Shown here in pieces: positions 12,006 through 25,800 of a stretch of 64,000 bases of DNA. Source of the DNA: Lytechinus variegatus (taxonomy: Eukaryota; Echinodermata; Echinoidea; Temnopleuroida; Toxopneustidae). The notes under the pieces are model-generated. The model was given only the letters and a program-made list of their open reading frames with translations, was not told where the DNA came from and ran no database searches. The position numbers were made by a program, and so were the translations under genes. Location: assembly GCF_018143015.1 (NCBI RefSeq), contig NC_054746.1:18653532-18717531 (forward strand). The letters run 5' to 3'. The number at the start of each line of letters is the position of its first letter. The stretch's first letter is position 1.

Positions 12006-13914
12006 CTACTTTCTGCCTAGATGTAGTTTCTTTGCGAACCATCGCTTGACACGCCTCCATCTACTCGGCCGTTGGAGTTTGTCGATTTGAGTTTGGATGG
12101 TATCAAGGCTTGGGCGGTGATCAGGATCATTTGCCATGCACTCAGATCCTATCTTGGTCAGTGTTCGAACCACGGGAGAGTGGAGATCTGAAGTTAGGAG
12201 AAACATAAAGAGACGTAAAGGAAACGGAGATTATTATGCATTGAAACAAAATGATATTCAATGAATGGGTGAAAATCAAAAGGAGAATCAAGAAAATGGT
12301 TGCGGTTTGATTATTTCATGAACAGATTTATTATAGACATCTATTATTTTTTGAACAACGAGTTTTCCATTCAATATTATGAGATGGTTATAAAGATAAG
12401 ATAGTTACCTTCGAATATCTCTCCCATATCCGAAAAGATACGGCCGATCGAAAACACATCTGAAGCAACTGATGTGGGCTGTTCATCCAGGACAACCTCA
12501 GGTGCTATGTAGTCTGCCTCCCCTCCATGCACATATGCCATTTTCAGTTCTTTGGTGACCCCAACCATTTTTGCTGGTGCCGTCATTGTGCTCGCCATGC
12601 CGAAGTCGATGACGACGGCGTTGTATCGCTTACCGCGTTTTTCTAACAGCACGTTATCATTCTTCAAGTCATTATGGAGAAGTCCGTGATCATGGAACTC
12701 CTTCATTCCCTTGACGATATCCTCTGCGATCTTGACAACGTTGCTGACTGATAGCCGTGGTGGTGCGTGGAGAGGGTAGCCAGTGCCTGTCTTCTTGCAT
12801 CCGATAAACTCGACGGCCTGGCAGAGTTCGTTTCCGAGGTCTAGTGTACCCCAGAACTTTGGAAAGTGGGGACTTCCTGACAACAACTGTTGGATCAGTG
12901 CCTCCTTTGTAGCTCTGGTCCTTGTTGCCTTGAGTTCTTCAACCATTTCACCGGGCGACATAAAGTCGTCTGACCAAGACGGTTCTTTGACGGCAAGAGG
13001 GACGCCTGTAGAGCGATGACGTGCTAGAAGGACACGACCGTAGCTGCCCCGCCCAATCTCCACGAGCGTTACCAGGCTCTGCCAAATGAATTAAAAGATG
13101 TCCTTTAATCCAACTAGAAAGGTAATTCGTATTAATCGATGGAAGTGTGTGTCACTGTTTCGTGTTTTCATTAGGGTTTAAATCATAAGTGAAAATAATA
13201 TTAATACAACAATATGGGGGTACATATTATGATCTACTCTCCTTTAACTTGTCTTCCCGAACAACACTAAATCAATGTCATATTTGAGATATTGTGCATG
13301 TATTAAAGATGAATTTGATCGACATTACCTTTACAGTCCATCCCATGTCAAAGGTCGAGAGGTCATTGAGTTTGAGAGTTTGACACGTGACACTGGTTTG
13401 CAGCATTTTGATGACCTCTTCGTCAACACTCTTGTTTTCGTGGACAGATGTCTGTGGTGCAGACTGGCTGTCACAGTGGCTATAAGGTAAGAACAAAATA
13501 CATTATGCATAGTTATCACCTCTTAAAACTATACTTTTATTTACTGAAAAATGACTGCTGTGAATAGCTTTATCCGTAGTGATTTTATAAAGTGTTTAGT
13601 AACTGACTTTTCAATGAAGCATCGATTCGCCTAATTGGCTACATTCAAAATGAATGCAATTTTAAAGCTACATCCCCCAAGTCCTACCTTACAATAGAGG
13701 TCGATTTTTCAGAAGTGTGGGTTTCCTGATCCTTCGTCTCAAGGAAATCACCACCGGGGTAAGCTTCAGCTTCTTGCTTAGCTTTGACTAATTCAATGGC
13801 TTGAAGGATCTCATCACCGTGATCCGACACTGGTCCTTGGGCTAGTCGTCGAGGCCGATTTGCCATGCGTTGAGCTCTTCGTTTTCTCTGAGCTGACATA
13901 CTGATGTCTGCCAT
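12006..13914 (-). CDS. Protein kinase, array copy 3 (intact)
   Basis: The exons are 13914-13688, 13479-13329, 13078-12409 and 12187-12006, open throughout. Specific features: DFGM in place of DFGI, Tyr to His in the SPYF motif that follows helix C (SPHF), and HLGRK at the C-terminus as in copy 1. The exon-2 acceptor is CTTATAG instead of CTTACAG; both end in AG and should work. The candidate promoter is at 14360-14545. Function is as described for copy 1. Confidence 0.88.
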
Positions 13915-14359
13915 TTTCAAAGTTTCTGAGATTGATAAAGGATAATGATACGTAAATCGTTTGTGACATAATCATGCAATGCTCTGAAACAAGATAGTTT
14001 CAGTAAGTCGTCATATGTATTTAGATTGTATTCTCAGATTTGATGTCAAGCAACATGACTAGAAAATCAGATTATTTTGGATTTCTTGTAAATTAATATT
14101 GTAAAAAGATCTTGCATAGGTGTAAGACTATTATGTCAGAAAATCAATTTAAAATAATATTACAAGACTTGATGATTTTCAGGAGCGGTTAATTGCAATT
14201 CGATTACCTGGTCAGAAATGGCCAATAAACTTGAGAACGAATCGATTGAATTGGGTAATTCAATTGAAGAAAAGTTTCGAAAGCGAGGAAGAAGCAATAG
14301 TTGCACTCCGAAAGCTAAATCAAAACTGAGACAAGGAACGTCACTGTTTGTTACTCAAA

Positions 14360-17300
14360 GATACCATTCAAAGGGCGCCCTTGTCAACCATTGTTTCGTC
14401 ATTAGCTTAAAACTTTCAGCCAATGAAAAAGCGTACCCAACATCACATCAGTGTGCATACCCTATTGACCATTGTGTCGTCATGAGGTCAAAACTTTCAG
14501 CAAATGAGAGCGCGTATCAAACGGCACATTTCCCAATATAATGTGCGCGCGGGAGAATCAGCATGCAAAGCCAATATTTTCTGGCGATTCGAAAACACAA
14601 GAGTGTCGATTCGCGTGTTTTTCCTAACTTGCCCTTTATGAGCTTTATTTGTCCAAATCATGTGTTATGTTCATGTGGTTTTCATTTGATCATTATATGC
14701 CTATTTCACGTTTTGAGGGAGAGGAGAGGAGAAAGAATTACAGGCGACAGAATGAAAAGACCGAATCGGGGGGGGGGGGTAAGATTCTAGTTTCTTCAAT
14801 TATCTGATGATTTATATGTTTTTGTTGAATAACTTTTAAAACACATTTTCTTCGTTAGTATTTTTTTTGTATCTGGGAAGTAAAATGTGATTCTAGTATT
14901 GAATTTGTTTAGGTAAAGAGTACAATAATGACAACTGTGAACCCTATCACTATTCGATTTGATTTTGTTTAATGGATAATTCAACAAAGTGCTTGAAGTT
15001 TATAAAGAGACCTCAGTAAGTTATTCTTTGGAAAAACATATTTGTCTTCGAAGATACCACACTCGTAATGGCACACAACGAGTTGTTTATTCCAGTGCAG
15101 TGCATGCCGGACAGGCGTAGGTAAAATTCTAATGTTACCCTTGAAATAATTGATATTCATTATCCATTGTTGTTTACCAAAATACTTTTGAAACAATATG
15201 ATTAATTGATAGTACTTAAAAAAAAAAACCTTTCCATTTTTTTCTTCTATGGACTTCCTTTTTGTCGTATACAAAAGAGTTCAGTTGTTTTTAGTCTTAT
15301 TTCACCATTGATAATTATTTGTTCAGTACTCAATTTAGGAACTTTTTTTTTTGCTTTACAGAGGGCTCCCTCTGAGTGAATACATAAAGAAAATCTCATG
15401 GTTAATGGATGTTTTCTTTTTATTTTTTAAACGAACTTCATAGGAGAATTTGGATATTAATCTTGTCAGCGCGGATGAGAAGTTCCTAGGGAGTGATCTT
15501 ACTGCTTGAATATTGATTTTGAGACATTCATTGAAGGATAATTATAGGTCTGAGAGCGGGATAAACTTAAGGAGAGGGAATAACAATTCATGATTATCTT
15601 GAATAATGCAATGATGGTTTATAATGACAATTTTATTATTAAGGCTTAAGGTACAAATTATTAGGGGAGTGTTGGGAATCTACTGCTGATAGCAGACAGA
15701 GCACGGTATAACGATACCACTTTGACACTTGAATGTCTCCCTCTCAAGGTCACGATTTTATTATGTATCTTCAAACCTGGCCACCACAACCCTCTCCCCT
15801 CCCTCTCTCTTTCTATCTTTTATTCTACTCTCACGCAAATACGCACGCCCGCTTTCCCTCGATGTCTCTATCTCTCTCTCCCTCTTCTCACTACCTCTAC
15901 TATTGTTTTGAGTGATATTTGTGAGGATAATAGACACCCTCCTTATCATTTTGTCATTGTTCTTGATATCGTTGTTATGATCGACTCTCCTCTCTCTCAC
16001 AATCGTCGTCGCCCTCATCACATCGGCTGCTGTTCTTATTATTTATTTGGAGCTCACTTTGTTTTCTAGTTGAAAATATTACCAGTAAACCTCAATCTGG
16101 AATAATATCTCATGAAGTGGATAGTGTTTTCTAGAGAAACATCTAGAAGATGGAAAATCCTAACTTCGATGAAATTTTCTTCTTGAATGTATGCGAAAGA
16201 ATACAATGAGGGACAATGAATGTTTTTATGTGATTTTATTATCAAATGGTGCCAAAATATGAATTATAGTGGGACTACTTTCTGCGTAGATGTAGTTTCT
16301 TTGCGAACCATCGCTTGACACGCCTCCATCTACTCGGCCGTTGGAGTTTGTCGATTTGAGTTTGGATGGTATCAAGGCTTGGGCGGTGATCAGGATCATT
16401 TGCCATGCACTCAGATCCTATCTTGGTCAGTGTTCGAACCACGGGAGAGTGGAGATCTGAAGTTAGGAGAAACATAAAGAGACGTAAAGGAAACGGAGAT
16501 TATTATGCATTGAAACAAAATGATATTCAATGAATGGGTGAAAATCAAAAGGAGAATCAAGAAAATGGTTGCGGTTTGATTATTTCATGAACAGATTTAT
16601 TATAGACATCTATTATTTTTTGAACAACGAGTTTTCCATTCAATATTATGAGATGGTTATAAAGATAAGATAGTTACCTTCGAATATCTCTCCCATATCC
16701 GAAAAGATACGGCCGATCGAAAACACATCTGAAGCAACTGATGTGGGCTGTTCATCCAGGACAACCTCAGGTGCTATGTAGTCTGCCTCCCCTCCATGCA
16801 CATATGCCATTTTCAGTTCTTTGGTGACCCCAACCATTTTTGCTGGTGCCGTCATTGTGCTCGCCATGCCGAAGTCGATGACGACGGCGTTGTATCGCTT
16901 ACCGCGTTTTTCTAACAGCACGTTATCATTCTTCAAGTCATTATGGAGAAGTCCGTGATCATGGAACTCCTTCATTCCCTTGACGATATCCTCTGCGATC
17001 TTGACAACGTTGCTGACTGATAGCCGTGGCGGTGCGTGGAGAGGGTAGCCAGTGCCTGTCTTCTTGCATCCGATAAACTCGACGGCCTGGCAGAGTTCGT
17101 TTCCGAGGTCTAGTGTACCCCAGAACTTTGGAAAGTAGGGACTTCCTGACAACAACTGTTGGATCAGTGCCTCCTTTGTAGCTCTGGTCCTTGTTGCCTT
17201 GAGTTCTTCAACCATTTCACCGGGCGACATAAAGTCGTCTGACCAAGACGGTTCTTTGACGGCAAGAGGGACGCCTGTAGAGCGATGACGTGCTAGAAGG

Positions 17301-18630
17301 ACACGACCGTAGCTGCCCCGCCCAATCTCCACGAGCGTTACCAGGCTCTGCCAAATGAATTAAAAGATGTCCTTTAATCCAACTAGAAAGGTAATTCGTA
17401 TTAATCGATGGAAGTGTGTGTCACTGTTTCGTGTTTTCATTTAGGGTTTAAATCATAAGTGAAAATAATATTAATACAACAATATGGGGGTACATATTAT
17501 GATCTACTCTCCTTTAACTTGTCTTCCCGAACAACACTAAATCAATGTCATATTTGAGATATTGTGCATGTATTAAAGATGAATTTGATCGACATTACCT
17601 TTACAGTCCATCCCATGTCAAAGGTCGAGAGGTCATTGAGTTTGAGAGTTTGACACGTGACACTGGTTTGCAGCATTTTGATGACCTCTTCGTCAACACT
17701 CTTGTTTTCGTGGACAGATGTCTGTGGTGCAGACTGGCTGTCACAGTGGCTATAAGGTAAGAACAAAATACATTATGCATAGTTATCACCTCTTAAAACT
17801 ATACTTTTATTTACTGAAAAATGACTGCTGTGAATAGCTTTATCCGTAGTGATTTTATAAAGTGTTTAGTAACTGACTTTTCAATGAAGCATCGATTCGC
17901 CTAATTGGCTACATTCAAAATGAATGCAATTTTAGAAGCTACATCCCCCAAGTCCTACCTTACAATAGAGGTCGATTTTTCAGAAGTGTGGGTTTCCTGA
18001 TCCTTCGTCTCAAGGAAATCACCACCGGGGTAAGCTTCAGCTTCTTGCTTAGCTTTGACTAATTCAATGGCTTGAAGGATCTCATCACCGTGATCCGACA
18101 CCGGTCCTTGGGCTAGTCGTCGAGGCCGATTTGCCATGCGTTGAGCTCTTCGTTTTCTCTGAGCTGACATACTGATGTCTGCCATTTTCAAAGTTTCTGA
18201 GATCGATAAAGGATAATGATACGTAAATCGTTTGTGACATAATCATGCAATGCTCTGAAACAAGATAGTTTCAGTAAGTCGTCATATGTATTTAGATTGT
18301 ATTCTCAGATTTGATGTCAAGCAACATGACTACAAAATCAGATTATTTTGGATTTCTTGTAAATTAATATTGTAAAAAGATCTTGCGTAGGTGTAAGACT
18401 ATTATGTCAGAAAATCAATTTAAAATAATATTACAAGACTTGATGATTTTCAGGAGCGGTTAATTGCAATTCGATTACCTGGTCAGAAATGGCCAATAAA
18501 CTTGAGAACGAATCGATTGAATTGGGTAATTCAATTGAAGAAAAGTTTCGAAAGCGAGGAAGAAGCAATAGTTGCACTCCGAAAGCTAAATCAAAACTGA
18601 GACAAGGAACGTCGCTGTTTGTTACTCAAA
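14360..18630 (-). repeat. Array unit 4
   Basis: This 4271-bp unit has an intermediate purine tract at about 14717-14735, in which single G bases are missing compared with units 1-3. The kinase gene is at 16275-18185. Confidence 0.95.
16275..18185 (-). CDS. Protein kinase, array copy 4 (intact)
   Basis: The exons are 18185-17959, 17749-17599, 17347-16678 and 16456-16275, with no frame break. The protein has DFGM, SPYF, AKMVG and HLRRK, which is the commonest residue at each variable position in the array, so this copy is the nearest thing to a consensus. The candidate promoter is at 18631-18815. Confidence 0.88.
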
Positions 18631-21600
18631 GATACCATTCAAAGGGCGCCCTTGTCAACCATTGTTTCGTCATTAGCTTAAAACTTTCAGCCAATGAAAA
18701 AGCGTACCCAACATCACATCAGTGTGCATACCCTATTGACCATTGTGTCGTCATGAGGTCAAAACTTTCAGCAAATGAGAGCGCGTATCAAACGGCACAT
18801 TTCCCAATATAATGTGCGCGCGGGAGAATCAGCATGCAAAGCCAATATTTTCTGGCGATTCGAAAACACAAGAGTGTCGATTCGCGTGTTTTTCCTAACT
18901 TGCCCTTTATGAGCTTTATTTGTCCAAATCATGTGTTATGTTCATGTGGTTTTCATTTGATCGTTATTTGCCTATTTCACGTTTTGAGGGAGAGGGAGAA
19001 AGAATTACAGGCGACAGAATGAAAAGACCGAATCGGGGGGGGGGGGTAAGATTCTAGTTTCTTTAATTTTCTGATGATTTATATGTTTTTGTTGAATAAC
19101 TTTTAAAACACATTTTCTTCGTTAGTATTTTTTTGAATCTGGGAAGTAAAATGTGATTCTAGTATTGAATTTGTTTAGGTAAAGAGTACAATAAAGACAA
19201 CTGTGAACCCTATCACTATTCGAGTTGATTTTGTGTAATGGATAATTCAACAAAGTGCTTGAAGTTTATAAAGAGACCTCAGTAAGTTATTCTTTGGAAA
19301 AACATATTTCTTTTCGAAGATACCACACTCGTAATGTGCAGTGCATGCCGGACAGGCGTAGGTAAAATTCTAATGTTACCCTTGAAATAATTGATATTCA
19401 TTATCCATTGTTGTTTACCAAAATACTTTTGAAACAATATGATAAATTGATAGTACTTTTTTTTTTAGAAATTAACCTTTGCAATATCTCTTTTTTTCCT
19501 ATGGACTTCCTTTTTGTCGTATACAAAAGAGTTCAGTTGTTTTTAGTCTTATTTCACCATTGATAATTATTTGTTCAGTACTCAATTTAGGAACTTTTTT
19601 TTTTTGCTTTACAGAGGGCTCCCTCTGAGTGAATACATAAAGAAAATCTCATGGTTAATGGATGTTTTCTTTTTATTTTTTTAAACGAACTTCATAGGAG
19701 AATTTGGATATTAATCTTGTCAGCGCGGATGAGAAGTTCCTAGGGAGTGATCTTACTGCTTGAATATTGATTTTGAGACATTCATTGAAGGATAATTATA
19801 GGTCTGAGAGCGGGATAAACTTAAGGAGAGGGAATAACAATTCATGATTATCTTGAATAATGCAATGATGGTTTATAATGACAATTTTATTATTAAGGCT
19901 TAAGGTACAAATTATTAGGGGAGTGTTGGGAATCTACTGCTGATAGCAGACAGAGCACGGTATAACGATACCACTTTGACACTTGAATGTCTCCCTCTCA
20001 AGGTCACGATTTTATTATGTCTCTTCAAACCTGGCCACCACAACCCTATCCCCTCCCTCTCTCTTTCTATCTTTTATTCTACTCTCACGCAAATACGCAC
20101 GCCCGCTTTCCCTCGATGTCTCTTTCTATCTCTCTCCCTCTTCTCACTACCTCTACTATTGTTTTGAGTGATATTTGTGAGGATAATAGACACCCTCCTT
20201 ATCATTTTGTCATTGTTCTTGATATCGTTGTTATGATCGACTCTCCTCTCTTTCACAATCGTCGTCGCCCTCATCACATCGGCTGCTGTTCTTATTATCT
20301 ATTTGGAGCTCACTTCGTTTTCTAGTTGAAAATAATACCAGTAAACCTCAATCTGGAATAATATCTCATGAAGTGGATAGTGTTTTCTAGAAAAACATCT
20401 AGAAGATGGAAAATCTTAACTTCGATGAAATTTTCTTCTTGAATGTATGCAAAAGAATACAATAAAGGACAATGAATGTTTTATGTGATTTTATTATCAA
20501 ATGGTGCCAAAATATGAATTATAGTGGGACTACTTTCTGCGTAGATGTAGTTTCTTTGTGAACCATCGCTTGACACGCCTCCATCTACTCGGCCGTTGGA
20601 GTTTGTCGATTTGAGTTTGGATGGTATCAAGGCTTGGGCGGTGATCAGGATCATTTGCCATGCATTCAGATCCTATCTTGGTCAGTGCTCGAACCACGGG
20701 AGAGTGGAGATCTGAAGTTAGGAGAAACATAAAGAGACGTAAAGGAAACGGAGATTTTTATGCATTGAAACAAAATGATATTCAATGAATGGGTGAAAAT
20801 CAAAAGGAGAATCAAGAAAATGGTTGCGGTTTGATTATTTCAAGAACAGATTTATTATAGACATCTATTATTTTTTGAACAACGAGTTTTCCATTCAATA
20901 TTATGAGATGGTTATAAAGATAAGATAGTTACCTTCGAATATCTCTCCCATATCCGAAAAGATACGGCCGATCGAAAACACATCTGAAGCAACTGATGTC
21001 GGCTGTTCATCCAGGACAACCTCAGGTGCTATGTAGTCTGCCTCCCCTCCATGCACATATGCCATTTTCAGTTCTTTGGTGACCCCAACCATTTTTGCTG
21101 GTGCCGTCATTGTGCTCGCCATGCCGAAGTCGATGACGACGGCGTTGTATCGCTTACCGCGTTTTTCTAACAGCACGTTATCATTCTTCAAGTCATTATG
21201 GAGAAGTCCGTGATCATGGAACTCCTTCATTCCCTTGACGATATCCTCTGCGATCTTGACAACGTTGCTGACTGATAGCCGTGGCGGTGCGTGGAGAGGG
21301 TAGCCAGTGCCTGTCTTCTTGCATCCGATAAACTCGACGGCCTGGCAGAGTTCGTTTCCGAGGTCTAGTGTACCCCAGAACTTTGGAAAGTAGGGACTTC
21401 CTGACAACAACTGTTGGATCAGTGCCTCCTTTGTAGCTCTGGTCCTTGTTGCCTTGAGTTCTTCAACCATTTCACCGGGCGACATAAAGTCGTCTGACCA
21501 AGACGGTTCTTTGACGGCAAGAGGGACGCCTGTAGAGCGATGACGTGCTAGAAGGACACGACCGTAGCTGCCCCGCCAATCTCCACGAGCGTTACCAGGC

Positions 21601-22875
21601 TCTGCCAAATGAATTAAAAGATGTCCTTTAATCCAACTAGAAAGGTAATTCGTATTAATCGATGGAAGTGTGTGTCACTGTTTCGTGTTTTCATTACGGT
21701 TTAAATCATAAGTGAAAATAATATTAATACAACAATATGGGGGTACATATTATGATCTACTTTCCTTTAACTTGTCTTCCCGAACATCACTAAATCAATG
21801 TAATATTTGAGATATTGTGCATGTATTAAAGATGAATTTGATCGACATTACCTTTACAGTCCATCCCATGTCAAAGGTCGAGAGGTCATTGAGTTTGAGA
21901 GTTTGACACGTGACACTGGTTTGCAGCATTTTGATGACCTCTTCGTCAACACTCTTGTTTTCGTGGACAGATGTCTGTGGTGCAGACTGGCTGTCACAGT
22001 GGCTATAAGGTAAGAACAAAATACATTATGCATAGTTATCACCTCTTAAAACTATACTTTTATTTACTGAAAAATGACTGCTGTGAATCCGTAGTGATTT
22101 TATAAAGTGTTTAGTAACTGATTTTTCAATGAAGCATCGATTCGCCTAATTGGCTGCATTCAAAATGAATGCAATTTTAGAAGCTACATCCCCCAAGTCC
22201 TACCTTACAATAGAGGTCGATTTTTCAGAAGTGTGGGTTTCCTGATCCTTCGTCTCAAGGAAATCACCACCGGGGTAAGCTTCAGCTTCTTGCTTAGCTT
22301 TGACTAATTCAATGGCTTGAAGGATCTCATCACCGTGATCCGACACTGGTCCTTGGGCTAGTCGTCGAGGCCGATTTGCCATGCGTTGAGCTCTTCGTTT
22401 TCTCTGAGCTGACATACTGATGTCTGCCATTTTCAAAGTTTCTGAGATTGATAAAGGATAATGATACGTAAATCGTTTGTGACATAATCATGCAATGCTC
22501 TGAAACAAGAAAGTTTCAGTAAGTCGTCATATGTATTTAGATTGTATTCTCAGATTTGATGTCAAGCAACATGACTAGAAAATCAGATTATTTTGGATTT
22601 CTTGTAAATTAATATTGTAAAAAGATCTTGCATAGGTGTAAGACTATTATGTCAGAAAATCAATTTAAAATAATATTACAAGACTTGATGATTTTCAGGA
22701 GCGGTTAATTGCAATTCGATTACCTGGTCAGAAATGGCCAATAAACTTGAGAACGAATCGATTGAATTGGGTAATTCAATTGAAGAAAAGTTTCGAAAGC
22801 GAGGAAGAAGCAATAGTTGCACTCCGAAAGCTAAATCAAAACTGAGACAAGGAACGTCACTGTTTGTTACTCAAA
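18631..22875 (-). repeat. Array unit 5
   Basis: This is the shortest complete unit (4245 bp). From here to the right the GGGAGA tract is one repeat shorter. A small deletion removes about 20 bp near 19335, and another about 9 bp near 22088. The kinase gene is at 20530-22430. Confidence 0.95.
20530..22430 (-). pseudogene. Protein kinase, array copy 5 (one frameshift in the Gly loop)
   Basis: The exons are 22430-22204, 22002-21852, 21601-20933 and 20711-20530. Exon 3 has one base fewer than in copies 1-4: a C is missing from the CCCC-G-CCC stretch at about 21574-21578 on the plus strand. This shifts the frame in the middle of the Gly loop, so the spliced product would lose the kinase domain. 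Everything downstream is intact and carries Val-Arg-Ala (copies 1-4: Val-Arg-Thr) and FTKK near the C-terminus. The loss is in a C run, so an assembly error is possible. Copy 8 shows the same loss. Confidence 0.75.
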
Positions 22876-25800
22876 GATACCATTCAAAGGGCGCCCTTGT
22901 CAACCATTGTTTCGTCATTAGCTTAAAACTTTCAGCCAATGAAAAAGCGTACCCAACATCACATCAGTGTGCATACCCTATTGACCATTGTGTCGTCATG
23001 AGGTCAAAACTTTCAGCAAATGAGAGCGCGTATCAAACGGCACATTTCCCAATATAATGTGCGCGCGGGAGAATCAGCATGCAAAGCCAATATTTTCTGG
23101 CGATTCGAAAACACAAGAGTGTCGATTCGCGTGTTTTTCCTAACTTGCCCTTTATGAGCTTTATTTGTCCAAATCATGTGTTATGTTCATGTGGTTTTCA
23201 TTTGATCATTATATGCCTATTTCACGTTTTGAGGGAGAGGGAGAAAGAATTACAGGCGACAGAATGAAAAGACCGAATCGGGGGGGGGGGGGTAAGATTC
23301 TAGTTTCTTTAATTTTCTGATGATTTATATGTTTTTGTTGAATAACTTTTAAAACACATTTTCTTCGTTAGTATTTTTTTGTATCTGGGAAGTAAAATGT
23401 GATTCTAGTATTGAATTTGTTTAGGTAAAGAGTACAATAAAGACAACTGTGAACCCTATCACTATTCGATTTGATTTTGTTTAATGGATAATTCAACAAA
23501 GTGCTTGAAGTTTATAAAGAGACCTCAGTAAGTTATTCTTTGGAAAAACATATTTCTCTTCGAAGATACCACACTCGTAATGGCACACACGAGTTGTTTA
23601 TTCCAGTGCAGTGCATGCCGGACAGGCGTAGGTAAAATTCTAATGTTACCCTTGAAATAATTGATATTCATTATCCATTGTTGTTTACCAAAATACTTTT
23701 GAAACAATATGATAAATTGATAGTACTTTTTTAAAAAAATTAACCTTTCCAATATCTCTTTTTCTTTTCTATGGACTTCCTTTTTGTCGTATATAAAAGA
23801 GTTCAGTTGTTTTTAGTCTTATTTCACCATTGATAATTATTTGTTCAGTACTCAATTTAGGAACTTTTTTCTTTTTTTGCTTTACAGAGGGCTCCCTCTG
23901 AGTGAATACATAAAGAAAATCTCATGGTTAATGGATGTTTTCTTTTTATTTTTTTAAACGAACTTCATAGGAGAATTTGGATATTAATCTTGTCAGCGCG
24001 GATGAGAAGTTCCTAGGGAGTGATCTTACTGCTTGAATATTGATTTTGAGACATTCATTGAAGGATAATTATAGGTCTGAGAGCGGGATAAACTTAAGGA
24101 GAGGGAATAACAATTCATGATTATCTTGAATAATGCAATGATGGTTTATAATGACAATTTTATTATTAAGGCTTAAGGTACAAATTATTAGGGGAGTGTT
24201 GGGAATCTACTGCTGATAGCAGACAGAGCACGGTATAACGATACCACTTTGACACTTGAATGTCTCCCTCTCAAGGTCACGATTTTATTATGTATCTTCA
24301 AACCTGGCCACCACAACCCTATCCCCTCCCTCTCTCTTTCTATCTTTTATTCTACTCTCACGCAAATACGCACGCCCGCTTTCCCTCGATGTCTCTTTCT
24401 ATCTCTCTCCCTCTTCTCACTACCTCTACTATTGTTTTGAGTGATATTTGTGAGGATAATAGACACCCTCCTTATCATTTTGTCATTGTTCTTGATATCG
24501 TTGTTATGATCGACTCTCCTCTCTTTCACAATCGTCGTCGCCCTCATCACATCGGCTGCTGTTCTTATTATTTATTTGGAGCTCACTTTGTTTTCTAGTT
24601 GAAAATAATACCAGTAAACCTCAATCTGGAATAATATCTCATGAAGTGGATAGTGTTTTCTAGAGAAACATCTAGAAGATGGAAAATCCTAACTTCGATG
24701 AAATTTTCTTCTTGAATGTATGCGAAAGAATACAATGAGGGACAATGAATGTTTTTATGTGATTTTATTATCAAATGGTGCCAAAATATGAATTATAGTG
24801 GGACTACTTTCTGCGTAGATGTAGTTTCTTTGCGAACCATCGCTTGACACGCCTCCATCTACTCGGCCGTTGGAGTTTGTCGATTTGAGTTTGGATGGTA
24901 TCAAGGCTTGGGCGGTGATCAGGATCATTTGCCATGCATCAGATCCTATCTTGGTCAGTGTTCGAACCACGGGAGAGTGGAGATCTGAAGTTAGGAGAAA
25001 CATAAAGAGACGTAAAGGAAACGGAGATTATTATGCATTGAAACAAAATGATATTCAATGAATGGGTGAAAATCAAAAGGAGAATCAAGAAAATGGTTGC
25101 GGTTTGATTATTTCATGAACAGATTTATTATAGACATCTATTATTTTTTGAACAACGAGTTTTCCATTCAATATTATGAGATGGTTATAAAGATAAGATA
25201 GTTACCTTCGAATATCTCTCCCATATCCGAAAAGATACGGCCGATCGAAAACACATCTGAAGCAACTGATGTCGGCTGTTCATCCAGGACAACCTCAGGT
25301 GCTATGTAGTCTGCCTCCCTCCATGCACATATGCCATTTTCAGTTCTTTGGTGACCCCAACCATTTTTGCTGGTGCCGTCATTGTGCTCGCCATGCCGAA
25401 GTCGATGACGACGGCGTTGTATCGCTTACCGCGTTTTTCTAACAGCACGTTATCATTCTTCAAGTCATTATGGAGAAGTCCGTGATCATGGAACTCCTTC
25501 ATTCCCTTGACGATATCCTCTGCGATCTTGACAACGTTGCTGACTGATAGCCGTGGTGGTGCGTGGAGAGGGTAGCCAGTGCCTGTCTTCTTGCATCCGA
25601 TAAACTCGACGGCCTGGCAGAGTTCGTTTCCGAGGTCTAGTGTACCCCAGAACTTTGGAAAGTAGGGACTTCCTGACAACAACTGTTGGATCAGTGCCTC
25701 CTTTGTAGCTCTGGTCCTTGTTGCCTTGAGTTCTTCAACCATTTCACCGGGCGACATAAAATCGTCTGACCAAGACGGTTCTTTGACGGCAAGAGGACGC

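Larger units (their letters stand above)
10089..14359 (-). repeat. Array unit 3
   Basis: This 4271-bp unit is the first in the DFGM / CTTATAG group that continues to the right edge of the array. It still has the longer GGGAGA tract typical of the left side. The kinase gene is at 12006-13914. Confidence 0.95.
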